From contig NZ_CP018076.1 of the NCBI RefSeq assembly GCF_001886735.1, positions 2,170,001 through 2,234,000 of the forward strand: DNA of 64,000 nt, written 5' to 3'. Positions 53,399 to 62,601 of this stretch are shown here, one piece after another. The notes under the pieces are model-generated. The model searched no databases. It saw only the letters and a list, made by a program, of their open reading frames with translations, and was not told the origin of the DNA. Origin of the DNA: Sulfitobacter alexandrii (GTDB taxonomy: Bacteria > Pseudomonadota > Alphaproteobacteria > Rhodobacterales > Rhodobacteraceae). The position numbers were made by a program, and so were the translations under genes. Each line of letters opens with the position of its first letter. The first letter of the stretch is position 1.

Positions 53399-55686
53399 AC
53401 CTGTTCCACTTCCGCGGCCCGGTCTGCGAGGCGCCATGCCTGATCCCGGCCGGCTTCGTAGGGTCTGGGCCATTTCGCGTGGCGGTCACCGATCGCGGCA
53501 CCGGCGTGAAGTGTCCAGTAGGGATCGGCCAGATGCGGTCGGGCCAGGCAGACCAGATCGGCACGGCCCGCCATCAGGATCGAGTTCACGTGGTCGGCTT
53601 CATAGATATTGCCCACCGCCATGGTCTTGATCCCCGCCTCGTTGCGGATCCGGTCACTGAACGGGGTCTGGAACATCCGGCCGTAAACCGGCTTGCCGGT
53701 GGTGGAGGTCTGACCGGCGGACACATCGATGATGTCGGCCCCTGCCGCCTCGAACATCTTGGCGATGCGAACGGCCTCCTCGGGGGTCACGCCGTCGTCG
53801 CCCGACCAGTCATTGGCCGAGATGCGCACCGACATCGGCTTTTCCTCGGGCCAGGCCGCGCGCATCGCCTCGAAGACCTCGAGCGGATAACGCATGCGGT
53901 TCTCGAGGCTGCCGCCGTATTCATCCTGCCGCGTGTTGCTGAGCGGCGAGATGAAGGACGAAATGAAATAGCCGTGCGCCGCGTGCAGTTCGATCATGTC
54001 GAAACCCGCGCGATCCGCCATTTCGGCTGCGGCGACGAATTCATCGCGCACGCTGTCCATGTCCGCGCGGCTGGCCTCGCGGGGGGTGGCGTTTTCTTCC
54101 GACCACGGTATCGCCGAGGCTGAAATCAGCGGCCAGTTGCCGTCTTTCAGCGGCTTGTCCATGCCTTCCCAGCCGATCCGGGTCGACCCCTTGCGTCCCG
54201 CATGGCCGATCTGGCAGCAGATTTTCGCGTCGGTCTCGTCATGGACGAAGGTGGTCAGCCGCTTCCACGCGGCCTCATGCTCGGGCGCATAGAGACCGGG
54301 GCATCCGGGTGTGATCCGCCCCTCGGGCGAGACGCAGGTCATCTCGGTATAGACCAGCCCCGCACCGCCTTTGGCGCGTTCGCCGTAATGGATCAGGTGC
54401 CAATCGGTGGGGCAGCCGTCCACGGCCTTGTACTGCGCCATCGGCGACACCACGACGCGGTTCGCAAGCTCCATGTCGCGCAGGCGGAAGGGCGCGAACA
54501 TCGGCGCCCGAACGGGGCCGTTGCTGCCCGCGCCGGCCTGCTCCATGAACCACCGCTCCGCGCCTTCGAGCCATTTGGCATCGCGCGCGCGCAGGTTTTC
54601 GTGGCTGATGCGCTGGCTGCGGGTCAGCATCGAGTAGTTCAGCTGCACCGGGTCGAGATCGAGATACCGCTCCACGTCCTCGAACCATTCGAGCGAGTTG
54701 CGCGCCGCCGATTGCAGGCGCAGCACCTCGAGCCGGCGCGCGTCCTCGTACTTTTCGAAGGCCTTGGCGATGTCACGCTCTTCGTGCACGTGATCGGCCA
54801 GCGAAATCGCCGATTCCAGCGCCAGCTTGGTGCCCGACCCGATCGAGAAATGCGCCGTCGCCGCGGCATCCCCCAGAAGCACGACGTTCTCGTGGTGCCA
54901 TGTTTCGCACAGGACGCGGGGGAACCTGATCCACGCTGATCCGCGAATATGGTTGGCATTCGTCATCAGGGCGTGGCCGTCAAGGTGATCCTTGAACACT
55001 TCCTCGCAGATGGCGATGGTCTCCTGCTGGGTTTTCTCGCCGAAACCGTAGTTGTCGAACGTCTGCTGCGAACATTCGACGATGAAGGTCGCCGTGTCCT
55101 TGTCGAACTGGTAGGCGTGAACCCAAAGCCAGCCCTTATCCGTCTTCTCGAAGATGAAGGTGAAGGCGTCATCGAACTTCTGGTGGGTGCCAAGCCAGAG
55201 GAACTGGCACTTGCGCACGTCGATGTCGGGCCTGAACGTTTCCTCGAACTCCAGCCGCGTCTTGGAATTGAGACCGTCGCAGGCGACGACGAGATCGTAG
55301 TCGTCCATGTAGGCGGAGGCGCTTTGCACCTCGGTCTCGAATTGCAGGTTCACGCCAAGCTCGCGTGCGCGCGCCTGAAGGATGATGAGCAGTTGCTTGC
55401 GCCCGATGCCGCAGAATCCGTGGCCGGAACTGACGGTCTTCTGCCCCTTGTAGATCAGCGCCATATCGTCCCAGTAGGCGAAATGGCTGCGGATCTCGCG
55501 CGCCGATACCGGGTCGTTCGCCTCGAGGTTGGCCAATGTCTCGTCCGACAGGACCACACCCCAGCCGAAGGTATCGTCAGGCTTGTTGCGCTCCAGCACC
55601 GTAATGTCCGCGTCCGGATCCCGCAACTTGGCCGAGATGGCGAAATACAGCCCGGCGGGACCGCCGCCCAGACAGATTGCACGCAT
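53395..55686 (-). CDS. Bifunctional 2-aminobenzoyl-CoA monooxygenase/reductase (FAD hydroxylase-OYE fusion)
   Basis: A 763-residue fusion. The N-terminal part (about 1-385) is a salicylyl-CoA 5-hydroxylase-like FAD monooxygenase, with [20 protein letters not shown], a DG motif in [14 protein letters not shown] and [20 protein letters not shown]. The C-terminal part (about 395-745) is an old-yellow-enzyme domain with [50 protein letters not shown] and [10 protein letters not shown]. This layout is that of Azoarcus 2-aminobenzoyl-CoA monooxygenase/reductase, which hydroxylates and dearomatises the ring. ATG 55686 is favoured by GAGGGG eight bases upstream over a GTG at 55692. It is the first gene of the operon. 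Confidence 0.93.
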   Translation of the reverse strand: MRAICLGGGPAGLYFAISAKLRDPDADITVLERNKPDDTFGWGVVLSDETLANLEANDPVSAREIRSHFAYWDDMALIYKGQKTVSSGHGFCGIGRKQLLIILQARARELGVNLQFETEVQSASAYMDDYDLVVACDGLNSKTRLEFEETFRPDIDVRKCQFLWLGTHQKFDDAFTFIFEKTDKGWLWVHAYQFDKDTATFIVECSQQTFDNYGFGEKTQQETIAICEEVFKDHLDGHALMTNANHIRGSAWIRFPRVLCETWHHENVVLLGDAAATAHFSIGSGTKLALESAISLADHVHEERDIAKAFEKYEDARRLEVLRLQSAARNSLEWFEDVERYLDLDPVQLNYSMLTRSQRISHENLRARDAKWLEGAERWFMEQAGAGSNGPVRAPMFAPFRLRDMELANRVVVSPMAQYKAVDGCPTDWHLIHYGERAKGGAGLVYTEMTCVSPEGRITPGCPGLYAPEHEAAWKRLTTFVHDETDAKICCQIGHAGRKGSTRIGWEGMDKPLKDGNWPLISASAIPWSEENATPREASRADMDSVRDEFVAAAEMADRAGFDMIELHAAHGYFISSFISPLSNTRQDEYGGSLENRMRYPLEVFEAMRAAWPEEKPMSVRISANDWSGDDGVTPEEAVRIAKMFEAAGADIIDVSAGQTSTTGKPVYGRMFQTPFSDRIRNEAGIKTMAVGNIYEADHVNSILMAGRADLVCLARPHLADPYWTLHAGAAIGDRHAKWPRPYEAGRDQAWRLADRAAEVEQV

Positions 55687-55734
55687 GGTCACATCCCCTC
55701 ATCAAAGCTTTGGGGAAAGGCTATGCTCTTTCCC

Positions 55735-55753
55735 TTTTTGCTTCAAGCAAAAA
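55735..55753. promoter_or_regulatory. Perfect 19-bp palindrome, probable MarR operator
   Basis: TTTTTGCTT-C-AAGCAAAAA lies 49 bases upstream of the first anthranilyl-CoA operon gene, in a strongly A+T-rich patch (55725-55765). It is placed where a repressor would block the leftward promoter. Size and symmetry fit a MarR dimer. Confidence 0.65.
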
Positions 55754-55838
55754 TATTTTAAGGTTGAAGGAAATTGACATCTGAAACCGACGCGGAATTC
55801 GAGTGGCCCTCCGCCCCCGATTGCGGCATTGTCGCCCC

Positions 55839-56720
55839 ATGACACAAGACGAGATCAGACCCGATTGGGTGGCCGTGGACGCCGGTTCCGATGCCTTGCA
55901 GGCCTGGGCCATGAAGGGCGGTAGCGCCATCGCTACCGCGCACAAGAACGCTTCGCTGGCATCGGCCGGGGGTCTGGGCCCCGCGCTCGATGCGCTCACC
56001 GGCGAGTGGATGGTGCCCGACGGTACGGCGGTGGTGATCTGCGGCCCGGTGGACGGAAGTGGCGAGGCCCTGCGCCCGGTGCCTTGCACCCCTCTGCCCG
56101 ACAGGCTCTCGGCCGTTGCCCACCGTGGCTGGGCCGTTCACGCGGTGCCCGGCCTTGCCCGGAAGACCCCCGCAGATCTGACACAGGGGGCGGAGACCCG
56201 CATCGCCGGCTTCCTCGCCCTGAACCCCGGCTGGGACGGCGTCATCTGCCTGACCGGGCCGACCAGCACATGGGCCGAGGTGAGCGCGGGTGAGGTCGTG
56301 AGTTTCCAGAGCTTTCTCAGCGGCGAAATGATCGACCTGTTGTCCAGCCAGTCGAGCCTTGCCCGGTTCCCCGAAACGGACGGCATCGACATGGCGGACT
56401 TCGCCGAGGCGGTGTCGGACAGCCTGAGCCGACCGGAACGGCTTGCCGCGCATCTGAGCGCGCTGCGCGCCGGTGCGGTGACCGGGGCCCTGCCGCCCGG
56501 CGCCGGCCCTGCACGCCTGTCCGGGCTTCTGATCGGGGCGGAACTGTCGGCCGCCCGCCCGTACTGGCTGGGTCAGAACCTTGCACTGGTCGGCGCGTCG
56601 GAGGATACGCGCCTCTACGCCGCCGCCCTTCAGGCCCAGGGCGCCGGGGCCACCGTGGCGGATGCCGGTCGCATGGCGCTGGCCGGGCTCACGGCGGCCC
56701 ATCGGCTGATCCGGAACTGA
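55839..56720 (+). CDS. dgoK: 2-dehydro-3-deoxygalactonokinase-like protein (DgoK family)
   Basis: A 293-residue protein resembling 2-keto-3-deoxygalactonate kinases: DWVAVDAGSDALQAWAMKGG at the N-terminus, CTPLPDRL, VHAVPGLARKTPADLTQGAE, GAETRIAGFLALNPGWDGVI, CLTGPTSTWAEVSAGEVVSF and LIGAELSAARPYW. It seems complete. No galactonate aldolase, dehydratase or sugar transporter is nearby, so its place in the De Ley-Doudoroff pathway is inferred from family only. It is divergent from the anthranilyl-CoA operon. Confidence 0.83.
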   Translation: MTQDEIRPDWVAVDAGSDALQAWAMKGGSAIATAHKNASLASAGGLGPALDALTGEWMVPDGTAVVICGPVDGSGEALRPVPCTPLPDRLSAVAHRGWAVHAVPGLARKTPADLTQGAETRIAGFLALNPGWDGVICLTGPTSTWAEVSAGEVVSFQSFLSGEMIDLLSSQSSLARFPETDGIDMADFAEAVSDSLSRPERLAAHLSALRAGAVTGALPPGAGPARLSGLLIGAELSAARPYWLGQNLALVGASEDTRLYAAALQAQGAGATVADAGRMALAGLTAAHRLIRN

Positions 56721-56755
56721 CGGCATTCCCGTTGACGCGTCCTCCGCCGCCCATT

Positions 56756-56771
56756 ACTTAACATGATAAGT
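56756..56771. promoter_or_regulatory. 16-bp imperfect palindrome upstream of the decarboxylase
   Basis: ACTTA-A-CATG-A-TAAGT has one mismatched pair and sits 17 bases before the GTG start of the PLP decarboxylase, overlapping the expected promoter or leader. It differs from the palindrome at 55735-55753, so a different regulator is likely. Confidence 0.4.
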
Positions 56772-56788
56772 TAAAGGGGAGCGGTACG

Positions 56789-58204
56789 GTGGACTGGGAA
56801 GATTTCCGAAAGCGCGGCGCGGACGCGGCGCAATGGGCGGCGGATTATCACCGCGATCTTCGTGACCGGCCCGTCCGCCCCCGGTCCCGGCCGGGCGATG
56901 TGCTGGCCCGGCTGCCGCTGTCGCCGCCCGACGCGGCGGAACCCGTCGACGACATTCTCGCCGATCTCGAGCAGACGATCCTGCCCGGCATGACCCATTG
57001 GCAGCACCCCCGCTTCTTTGCCTACTTCCCGGCGAACGCAGCGCCCGTATCGGTACTGGCCGAATACTACGTCAGCGCCATCGCTGCCCAATGCATGCTC
57101 TGGCAGACCTCTCCCGCGGCGACCGAACTGGAAACGCGTGTCTGCGACTGGATGCGCCAGGCCATCGGCCTGCCCGAGGGATACTCCGGCGTGATCCAGG
57201 ACAGCGCCAGCACCGCCACGCTCTGCGCGGTGCTGGCCATGCGCGAGCGCACGCTGGACTGGGCAGGAAACCGCAGCGGCCTGAGCGGGCAGCCCGCGCT
57301 GCGCATCTATTGCTCAGCGGAGGTGCATACCTCCATCGACCGGGCGATCTGGATCAGCGGCATCGGCGAGGAAAACCTGGTGCGCATCCCGTCGGGCGGG
57401 CCCAACCGCGCGATGGATGTCGCATCCTTGCGTGAAGCGATCGCGGCCGACCGCGCGGCGGGTCTGCGGCCCGCGGGCATCATCGCCTGTGTCGGTGGCA
57501 CCAGCGCGGGCGCGACGGACGATATCGCGGCCGTGATGGACGTGGCCGAGGCAGAGGGGCTCTACACCCATGTCGACGCGGCCTGGGCCGGATCCGCCAT
57601 GATCTGCCCCGAATTCCAGCCGATCTGGGCCGGGGTCGAGCGTGCGGACTCCGTCGTCCTGAACCCGCACAAGTGGCTGGGCGCGCAGTTCGACTGCACC
57701 ACCCATTACCTGCGCGACCCGGCAACGCTGGTGCGGACGCTGGCGATCCAGCCGGAATACCTCAAGACCCACGGCGCGGACGGAATCATCAACTATTCCG
57801 AATGGTCCGTGCCGCTGGGGCGCAGGTTCCGCGCGCTCAAGCTCTGGTTCCTGCTCCGCGCCCATGGCCTCGAGGGCCTGCGAACAATGATCCGCAACCA
57901 CGTCGCCTGGACCGAAGGGCTGGCACACAGGCTGGCCGAAACGTCGGGTTTCGAGATCGTGACGCCGCCGATGCTGTCGCTTTTCACCTTTCGCTACGTG
58001 CCGCCCGGCTGCGCCGATCCGGACGCGCTGGCGCAACGGCTCGTGAACGCGATCAACGACGACGGACGGATCTACCTGACGCAGACGCGGGTGGACGGCG
58101 TGCTGGTGATCCGTTTTCAGGCCGGCGCGTTCACCGCCACCGCGGCGGATGTCGACACCGCCTTCGACGTCATCACCGAATTGGCAGCGGACCTCAGGGC
58201 GTGA
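56789..58204 (+). CDS. PLP-dependent aromatic-L-amino-acid decarboxylase family protein
   Basis: A 471-residue group II decarboxylase. It starts at GTG with AGGGGAG upstream. Residues PGMTHWQHPRFFAYFPAN and SAIAAQCMLWQTSPAATELE form the substrate region. HVDAAWAGSAMICPEF holds the PLP Asp, Lys295 in VVLNPHKWLGAQFDCT forms the Schiff base, and HGADGIINYSEWSVPLGRRF is the mobile loop region. The family decarboxylates tryptophan, tyrosine, DOPA or phenylalanine. The neighbouring tryptophan operon makes tryptophan or a relative possible, but the specificity is not proven. Confidence 0.92.
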   Translation: MDWEDFRKRGADAAQWAADYHRDLRDRPVRPRSRPGDVLARLPLSPPDAAEPVDDILADLEQTILPGMTHWQHPRFFAYFPANAAPVSVLAEYYVSAIAAQCMLWQTSPAATELETRVCDWMRQAIGLPEGYSGVIQDSASTATLCAVLAMRERTLDWAGNRSGLSGQPALRIYCSAEVHTSIDRAIWISGIGEENLVRIPSGGPNRAMDVASLREAIAADRAAGLRPAGIIACVGGTSAGATDDIAAVMDVAEAEGLYTHVDAAWAGSAMICPEFQPIWAGVERADSVVLNPHKWLGAQFDCTTHYLRDPATLVRTLAIQPEYLKTHGADGIINYSEWSVPLGRRFRALKLWFLLRAHGLEGLRTMIRNHVAWTEGLAHRLAETSGFEIVTPPMLSLFTFRYVPPGCADPDALAQRLVNAINDDGRIYLTQTRVDGVLVIRFQAGAFTATAADVDTAFDVITELAADLRA

Positions 58205-59069
58205 CCATCGTCACCCCGGGAATGCGCTGGATGGTCAGCACGTCCTCGTCGTAGAGCTCGGTCATCTGCTCCACCAGTTCGTCGGTCCAGCCGGGCATGT
58301 CCAGCTCTTCCTCGATCTCGTCTTCGAGCGCGAACTTGTCGAGAAAGGCACCGATCACGCGGCGCTTCTGCATCTCGGACATGCCGGGATGATTGTCGAG
58401 GTAAGCGCGGAAACGCTGCATGCCTTCCTTGCTCATTATCGCCGCCAAGAGGTCGAAACCGCCCGCGATCTTCTCGTGATGCTCCAGCCCCGCCATCTCG
58501 CGGATGATCTGGGACCAGATCAGCGGCATGTCCTCGTTGCACCAGACGGTGATCGGCAGTCGCGGCGCGGCCTGACGGATCGCCGACAGCGTGTCGGACC
58601 ATTTCACGTCCATCGGTCCCTTGCCCCCCCAGAAGGCGGTGTCCGACTTTTCGAGGGCGACGGAATGCAGGACCGGCAGCAGCGCGGCGGGATTGCGGAT
58701 GGCGAGAAAGATTTCCAGGTCGTCGTCCGGAAAGAGGTCCGCCATGTTGCGCATCCGGGCCGCCGCATCGGGATAGAGCATGCCCTGCCGCACGGCAGTC
58801 CCCGCGGTGCGGAAGAAATTCGGGTCGGACAGGATCACCCGGTCGGCGTCCTCGTCTTCGAGGATCACGTCCAGCAACACGTCCCGCGCCTCGGGCCCTG
58901 CCGGGGTGCGGTGCATCGCGTTCAACGTGTCGCGCACCAGCTTGCGGTAATTGCCGGGGGGCGGAATCATCACCCCCCGTTCGCGCAACTGCGGGGCGTT
59001 GCGCATCAGCGATTTGATCAGCCTGTCCTGTTCGGTGTAATGGGCGCCTGTGTGCAAGATCAGCTGCAT
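58194..59069 (-). CDS. Sulfotransferase-like protein, unknown function
   Basis: A 291-residue protein. The opening LILHTGAHYTEQDRLIKSLM resembles the phosphosulfate-binding HxGxxKT-type loop of sulfotransferase-fold proteins, but with Tyr in place of the loop Lys. Later segments EIFLAIRNPAALLPVLHS and LPITVWCNEDMPLIWSQIIR fit the 3'-phosphate-binding region (R-N-P). The C-terminus is acidic (ALEDEIEEELDMPGWTDELVEQM). No genes for sulfate activation are near. It overlaps the end of the convergent decarboxylase gene by 11 bases. Confidence 0.65.
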   Translation of the reverse strand: MQLILHTGAHYTEQDRLIKSLMRNAPQLRERGVMIPPPGNYRKLVRDTLNAMHRTPAGPEARDVLLDVILEDEDADRVILSDPNFFRTAGTAVRQGMLYPDAAARMRNMADLFPDDDLEIFLAIRNPAALLPVLHSVALEKSDTAFWGGKGPMDVKWSDTLSAIRQAAPRLPITVWCNEDMPLIWSQIIREMAGLEHHEKIAGGFDLLAAIMSKEGMQRFRAYLDNHPGMSEMQKRRVIGAFLDKFALEDEIEEELDMPGWTDELVEQMTELYDEDVLTIQRIPGVTMVTP

Positions 59070-59295
59070 GGTGGTTCCGTCGCACTCTCCAGATTTCGCC
59101 TTTCCTTATCCCGTTGGGCGACTTGTGTAAAACCGCAAATGGCCGCGCTTCGGGCCTCTGCCGCCGGTGGCGCGATACGCCCGAATATTTTTCCGCCGCC
59201 CCTTGCGACGCGCTTGCATCGCGAAACGCGATCCCTTAAAGAACGCGCACGCTTGCGGGGCCCACCCCCGACACGCGTCATCGCCAAAGGCGAAG

Positions 59296-59371
59296 GCCCC
59301 TATAGCTCAGCTGGTAGAGCAACTGATTTGTAATCAGTAGGTCCGCGGTTCGAGTCCGTGTGGGGGCACCA
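59296..59371 (+). tRNA. tRNA-Thr (anticodon UGU), CCA encoded
   Basis: A 76-base cloverleaf. The acceptor GCCCCTA pairs with TGGGGGC, the D arm is GCTCAGCTGGTAGAGC, the anticodon stem ACTGA/TCAGT closes the loop TTTGTAA with anticodon TGT, and the T arm is CGGTTCGAGTCCG. ACCA is encoded at the 3' end, followed by TTTTT as a simple terminator. A TTGCAT-N16-TTAAAG pair about 60 bases upstream may be its promoter. Confidence 0.97.
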
Positions 59372-59465
59372 TTTTTCAGCAGACTTCTAAATATTCATGC
59401 GCTGCGGCCTAGCGGATGGGACTGGTCCGGGGCGCGGGTTCCGGCGCCCCGGTTCGGACTGGCGG

Positions 59466-61025
59466 TCAGATGACCACTTCGATCAGGCTCGGGCCCTTGC
59501 GGCTCAGCCCGTCGGCCAGCGCGGCCTCGAGTTCTTCGCATTCGGTCACCCGCACCGCGTCCACGCCCATGGAGTGCGCCATCTGGACCCAGTCCAGCGC
59601 GGGACGGTCGAGACTGAGCATGTCGATGGCACGGGGGCCGGGATTGCCGACGCCCACGTTGGTCAACTCGCCGCGCAGGATCTTGTAGCTGCGGTTCGCG
59701 AAGATCAGCGTGGTGATGTCGAGTTCCTCGCGCGCCATGGTCCAGAGGGCCTGCACCGTGTACATCGCGGAGCCGTCGCCGGTCAGGGCCATCACCCGCC
59801 GGTCCGGGCAGGCCACCGCCGCCCCGATGGCGGTCGGAAGGCCATAGCCGATGGATCCGCCGCAGTTGTTCAGCCATGTGTGCGGCGCGGCCCCTTTCGT
59901 GGCCGGCGAGAAGGCGCGTCCGGTGGTCACGGATTCGTCCACCACGATCCCGTCGCGCGGAATCGCCCGGGCGATGCAGGCCGCAAGCTTGTCGAGGTCG
60001 AGCGGCCCGGTCGGCGCTTCCGGCACGTCCGCTTCGGCCACCTCGGCGGGCGGCGTCTGCTCCGCGCCCAGCGTGGTGCACAGGGCGGAAAGCGCCCCGC
60101 CAAGGTCGGCACCGGCTTTTGCCAGGGTCGTGATCTCGGCGCCCTCGCGGGTCAGGACCGCGGGCTTGCCGGGATAGGCGAAGAAACCGATGGGCGCCCG
60201 CGCCCCGACGAGAACGATCCGCTTGAACGGCTCAAGCACCTTGAGCGCGATGTCGATGGGGTACGGCACCCGTCCGACGGCGACCCGCCCTGCCCCGCGC
60301 TCCATCCGCGCGTTGGACCATTCCGACAAGATCTTGCACCCGGTTTTCGCCGCGATGCGTCCAGCGGTCTCGAGGTTTTCCTCGGTCAGCGCAGTGCCGC
60401 CCAGCAGCAGAAGGGTTTCCGGCCCGTCCAGTGCCGCCGCGGCGGTGTCGAGAGCGCCTTCCTCGAAAGGCGACGGCGCGGGAGCCTCGCGCCCCTCCGC
60501 CGGGGTGCCGCCGGTGTTCCAGGCGGTGTCACTGGGCAGGATCAGCGTCGCGATCTGCCCCGGCGCCGTCATCGCCGCCTCGACCGCCGCGGCCGCGTCC
60601 TTGCCCACCGTTTCGGCGGAGGGTGAGGTCCGGACCCAGTGGGACACCGGACGGGCGATCCCTTCGATATCCGACGTGAGCGGTGCGTCCAGTTCGATGT
60701 GGCTCGCCGCATGTTCGCCGACGATATTGACCACGCCCGACCCCGCCTTCTTGGCGTTGTGCAGGTTGGACAGCCCGTTGGCGAGGCCCGGTCCGAGGTG
60801 CAGCAGGGTGGAGGCCGGTTTCCGCGCCATCCGGTAGTAGCCGTCGGCGGCGCCGGTCGCGACACCCTCCTGCAGGGCCAGGACGGAGCGCATGCCGGGA
60901 ATATGATCGAGCGCGGCGACGAAGTGCATCTCGGAGGTGCCGGGATTGGTGAAGCAGACCTCGACCCCGTTGGCCAGAAGCGTATGGACAAGGCTTTCCG
61001 CGCCGTTCATCTGATCGTCTTTCAC
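59466..61025 (-). CDS. Thiamine-diphosphate enzyme, acetolactate synthase/benzoylformate decarboxylase-like
   Basis: A 519-residue ThDP enzyme. The Glu that activates the cofactor is Glu53 in VLALQEGVATGAADGYYRM. The ThDP/Mg motif is ALTGDGSAMYTVQALWTMAR followed by FANRSYKIL. NPGTSEMHFVAALD and IVGEHAASHIELDAP are typical of the acetolactate synthase large-subunit-like group without a regulatory subunit. It starts at GTG overlapping the ligase stop (GTGA). Beside an acyl-CoA synthetase and a TRAP permease, it is more likely a catabolic 2-keto acid decarboxylase or lyase than a biosynthetic enzyme. Substrate unknown. Confidence 0.85.
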   Translation of the reverse strand: MKDDQMNGAESLVHTLLANGVEVCFTNPGTSEMHFVAALDHIPGMRSVLALQEGVATGAADGYYRMARKPASTLLHLGPGLANGLSNLHNAKKAGSGVVNIVGEHAASHIELDAPLTSDIEGIARPVSHWVRTSPSAETVGKDAAAAVEAAMTAPGQIATLILPSDTAWNTGGTPAEGREAPAPSPFEEGALDTAAAALDGPETLLLLGGTALTEENLETAGRIAAKTGCKILSEWSNARMERGAGRVAVGRVPYPIDIALKVLEPFKRIVLVGARAPIGFFAYPGKPAVLTREGAEITTLAKAGADLGGALSALCTTLGAEQTPPAEVAEADVPEAPTGPLDLDKLAACIARAIPRDGIVVDESVTTGRAFSPATKGAAPHTWLNNCGGSIGYGLPTAIGAAVACPDRRVMALTGDGSAMYTVQALWTMAREELDITTLIFANRSYKILRGELTNVGVGNPGPRAIDMLSLDRPALDWVQMAHSMGVDAVRVTECEELEAALADGLSRKGPSLIEVVI

Positions 61026-62596
61026 GTCTTTTCCCTTTCTGCGGCCCAGTAGGGCTCACGCAAGTCTTTCTTCAGTATTTTTCCGATGCTGCTGCGCGGC
61101 AGGCTGTCACGCAGTTCGACCGCCGACAGCCGCTGGCTCTTGCCCAGCCTGCCGTTGGCCCGGTCGAGGATCTCGGGGGCACCGCGTGCCGCGCCGTCGC
61201 GCAGCACGACGAGGCCCAAGGGCGTCTCGCCCCAGGCGTCGGAGGGAACGCCGATCACGGCGGCGTCGGTCACATCCGGATCGTCGAGCAGCACCAGTTC
61301 CAGATCGTTGGCGTAGATGTTCAGCCCGCCGGATATGATCATGTCCTTCTTGCGGTCCGACAGCACGAGGTAGCCATCGGGGTCGAGGTACCCCATGTCG
61401 CCCGACCGGAAGAAGACGCGCCCCTCCGGATCGCGCCAGATGTAATCCGCCGTCAGGTCGTCGCGGCCGAAGTAGCCGGCCATCATCGTCGGGCCCCGAC
61501 CGCAGATCTCGCCTACCTCGCCCGGCGCCACTTCGCTGCCGGCCGCGTCGATGAGCCGTATCTCGTTGCCCGGCGCCGGCAGGCCGACGGTGTGCAGCTT
61601 GTCGGGATGTTCGTCCGCCACCAGAACGGTCACGCCGCCCCCTTCGGTCAGCCCGTAATATTCGATCAGCTTGCCGGGGAACCGGGCCAGCACATCGCGT
61701 TTCACGTCGGCGCGCAGGGGGGCCGAGGTGGAGAATTTCATCTTCATCGAAGACAGGTCGAAGGTGTCGAAATCCGGCAGGTCCATGATGCGCTTGTACT
61801 GCACCGGGACCAGCATGGTGTGGGTGATCCTTTCCCGCTGGACGATCTCGAGGTAGCCGCGCGCGTCGAATTTCGGCATCAGGTAGACGGTGGAGCCGCC
61901 GAACAGCGTCGGCACGAAGGACACGATGGTGGTGTTCGAATAAAGCGGCGTGGACAGCAGCGTGCGTGCCTCCGCGTCGTAGCCGTTGGGAGACACCCGG
62001 TCCATCTGGGCGGCGCGCATCTCGTGGTTGTGCAGGATCCCCTTGGGGGTGCCGGTGGTGCCCGAGGAATAGATGAGGTTGAACGCATCCTTCATCTCGA
62101 CCGGCACCATGGGATCGGTGGTGTCGGCCGCGGCAAGCGCCGCTTCGTAAGGGGCATAGCCGTCCGCCTCGAAGTCGATGGCGTAGCGGTGAATGTCCAT
62201 GTCGTGCAGGAACCCGTCCAGCAGATCGCGATAGGTCTCCCCGACGAAGATCGCCTTGGCGCCGCTGTCCACCAGCATTTTCCGCAGGGCTTCGGACGAC
62301 GCCATGGACGACAGCGGCGTGACGCAGCCCCCCGCCCGAAGTACGCCCATGAACAGCGTCGCGTAGGGGATCGAGTTCGGCGAGAGAATCGCGACGTTGT
62401 CGCCCTTGGCCAGACCGATGCCCAGCAACAGGTTCGCGACGCGGTTGATCTGAGCGTCGAAATCGCCCCAGCCAAGCCGCTGGTCCCCGCACACCAGCGC
62501 AAGGCGCTCGGGATGGCGGGCGGCGTTGTCCCGAATTCTCGCGACGATGGTTTCGGTGGGGGGTGTGTCCCCGAACGGCGGATGGATATCGATCAT
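61022..62596 (-). CDS. AMP-binding acyl-CoA synthetase
   Basis: A 524-residue adenylate-forming ligase. The phosphate loop is LIYSSGTTGTPKGILHNHEM, A5 is EYYGLTEGGGVTV, A7/A8 is FFRSGDMGYLDPDGYLVLSD followed by RKKDMIISGGLNIY, and the C-terminal lysine is in PRSSIGKILKKDL. The substrate is a carboxylic acid that cannot be read from the motifs. It ends in a four-base overlap with the ThDP enzyme and starts six bases after the TRAP permease stop, so all three are one transcript. Confidence 0.92.
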   Translation of the reverse strand: MIDIHPPFGDTPPTETIVARIRDNAARHPERLALVCGDQRLGWGDFDAQINRVANLLLGIGLAKGDNVAILSPNSIPYATLFMGVLRAGGCVTPLSSMASSEALRKMLVDSGAKAIFVGETYRDLLDGFLHDMDIHRYAIDFEADGYAPYEAALAAADTTDPMVPVEMKDAFNLIYSSGTTGTPKGILHNHEMRAAQMDRVSPNGYDAEARTLLSTPLYSNTTIVSFVPTLFGGSTVYLMPKFDARGYLEIVQRERITHTMLVPVQYKRIMDLPDFDTFDLSSMKMKFSTSAPLRADVKRDVLARFPGKLIEYYGLTEGGGVTVLVADEHPDKLHTVGLPAPGNEIRLIDAAGSEVAPGEVGEICGRGPTMMAGYFGRDDLTADYIWRDPEGRVFFRSGDMGYLDPDGYLVLSDRKKDMIISGGLNIYANDLELVLLDDPDVTDAAVIGVPSDAWGETPLGLVVLRDGAARGAPEILDRANGRLGKSQRLSAVELRDSLPRSSIGKILKKDLREPYWAAEREKT

Positions 62597-62601
62597 GGCG
62601 G

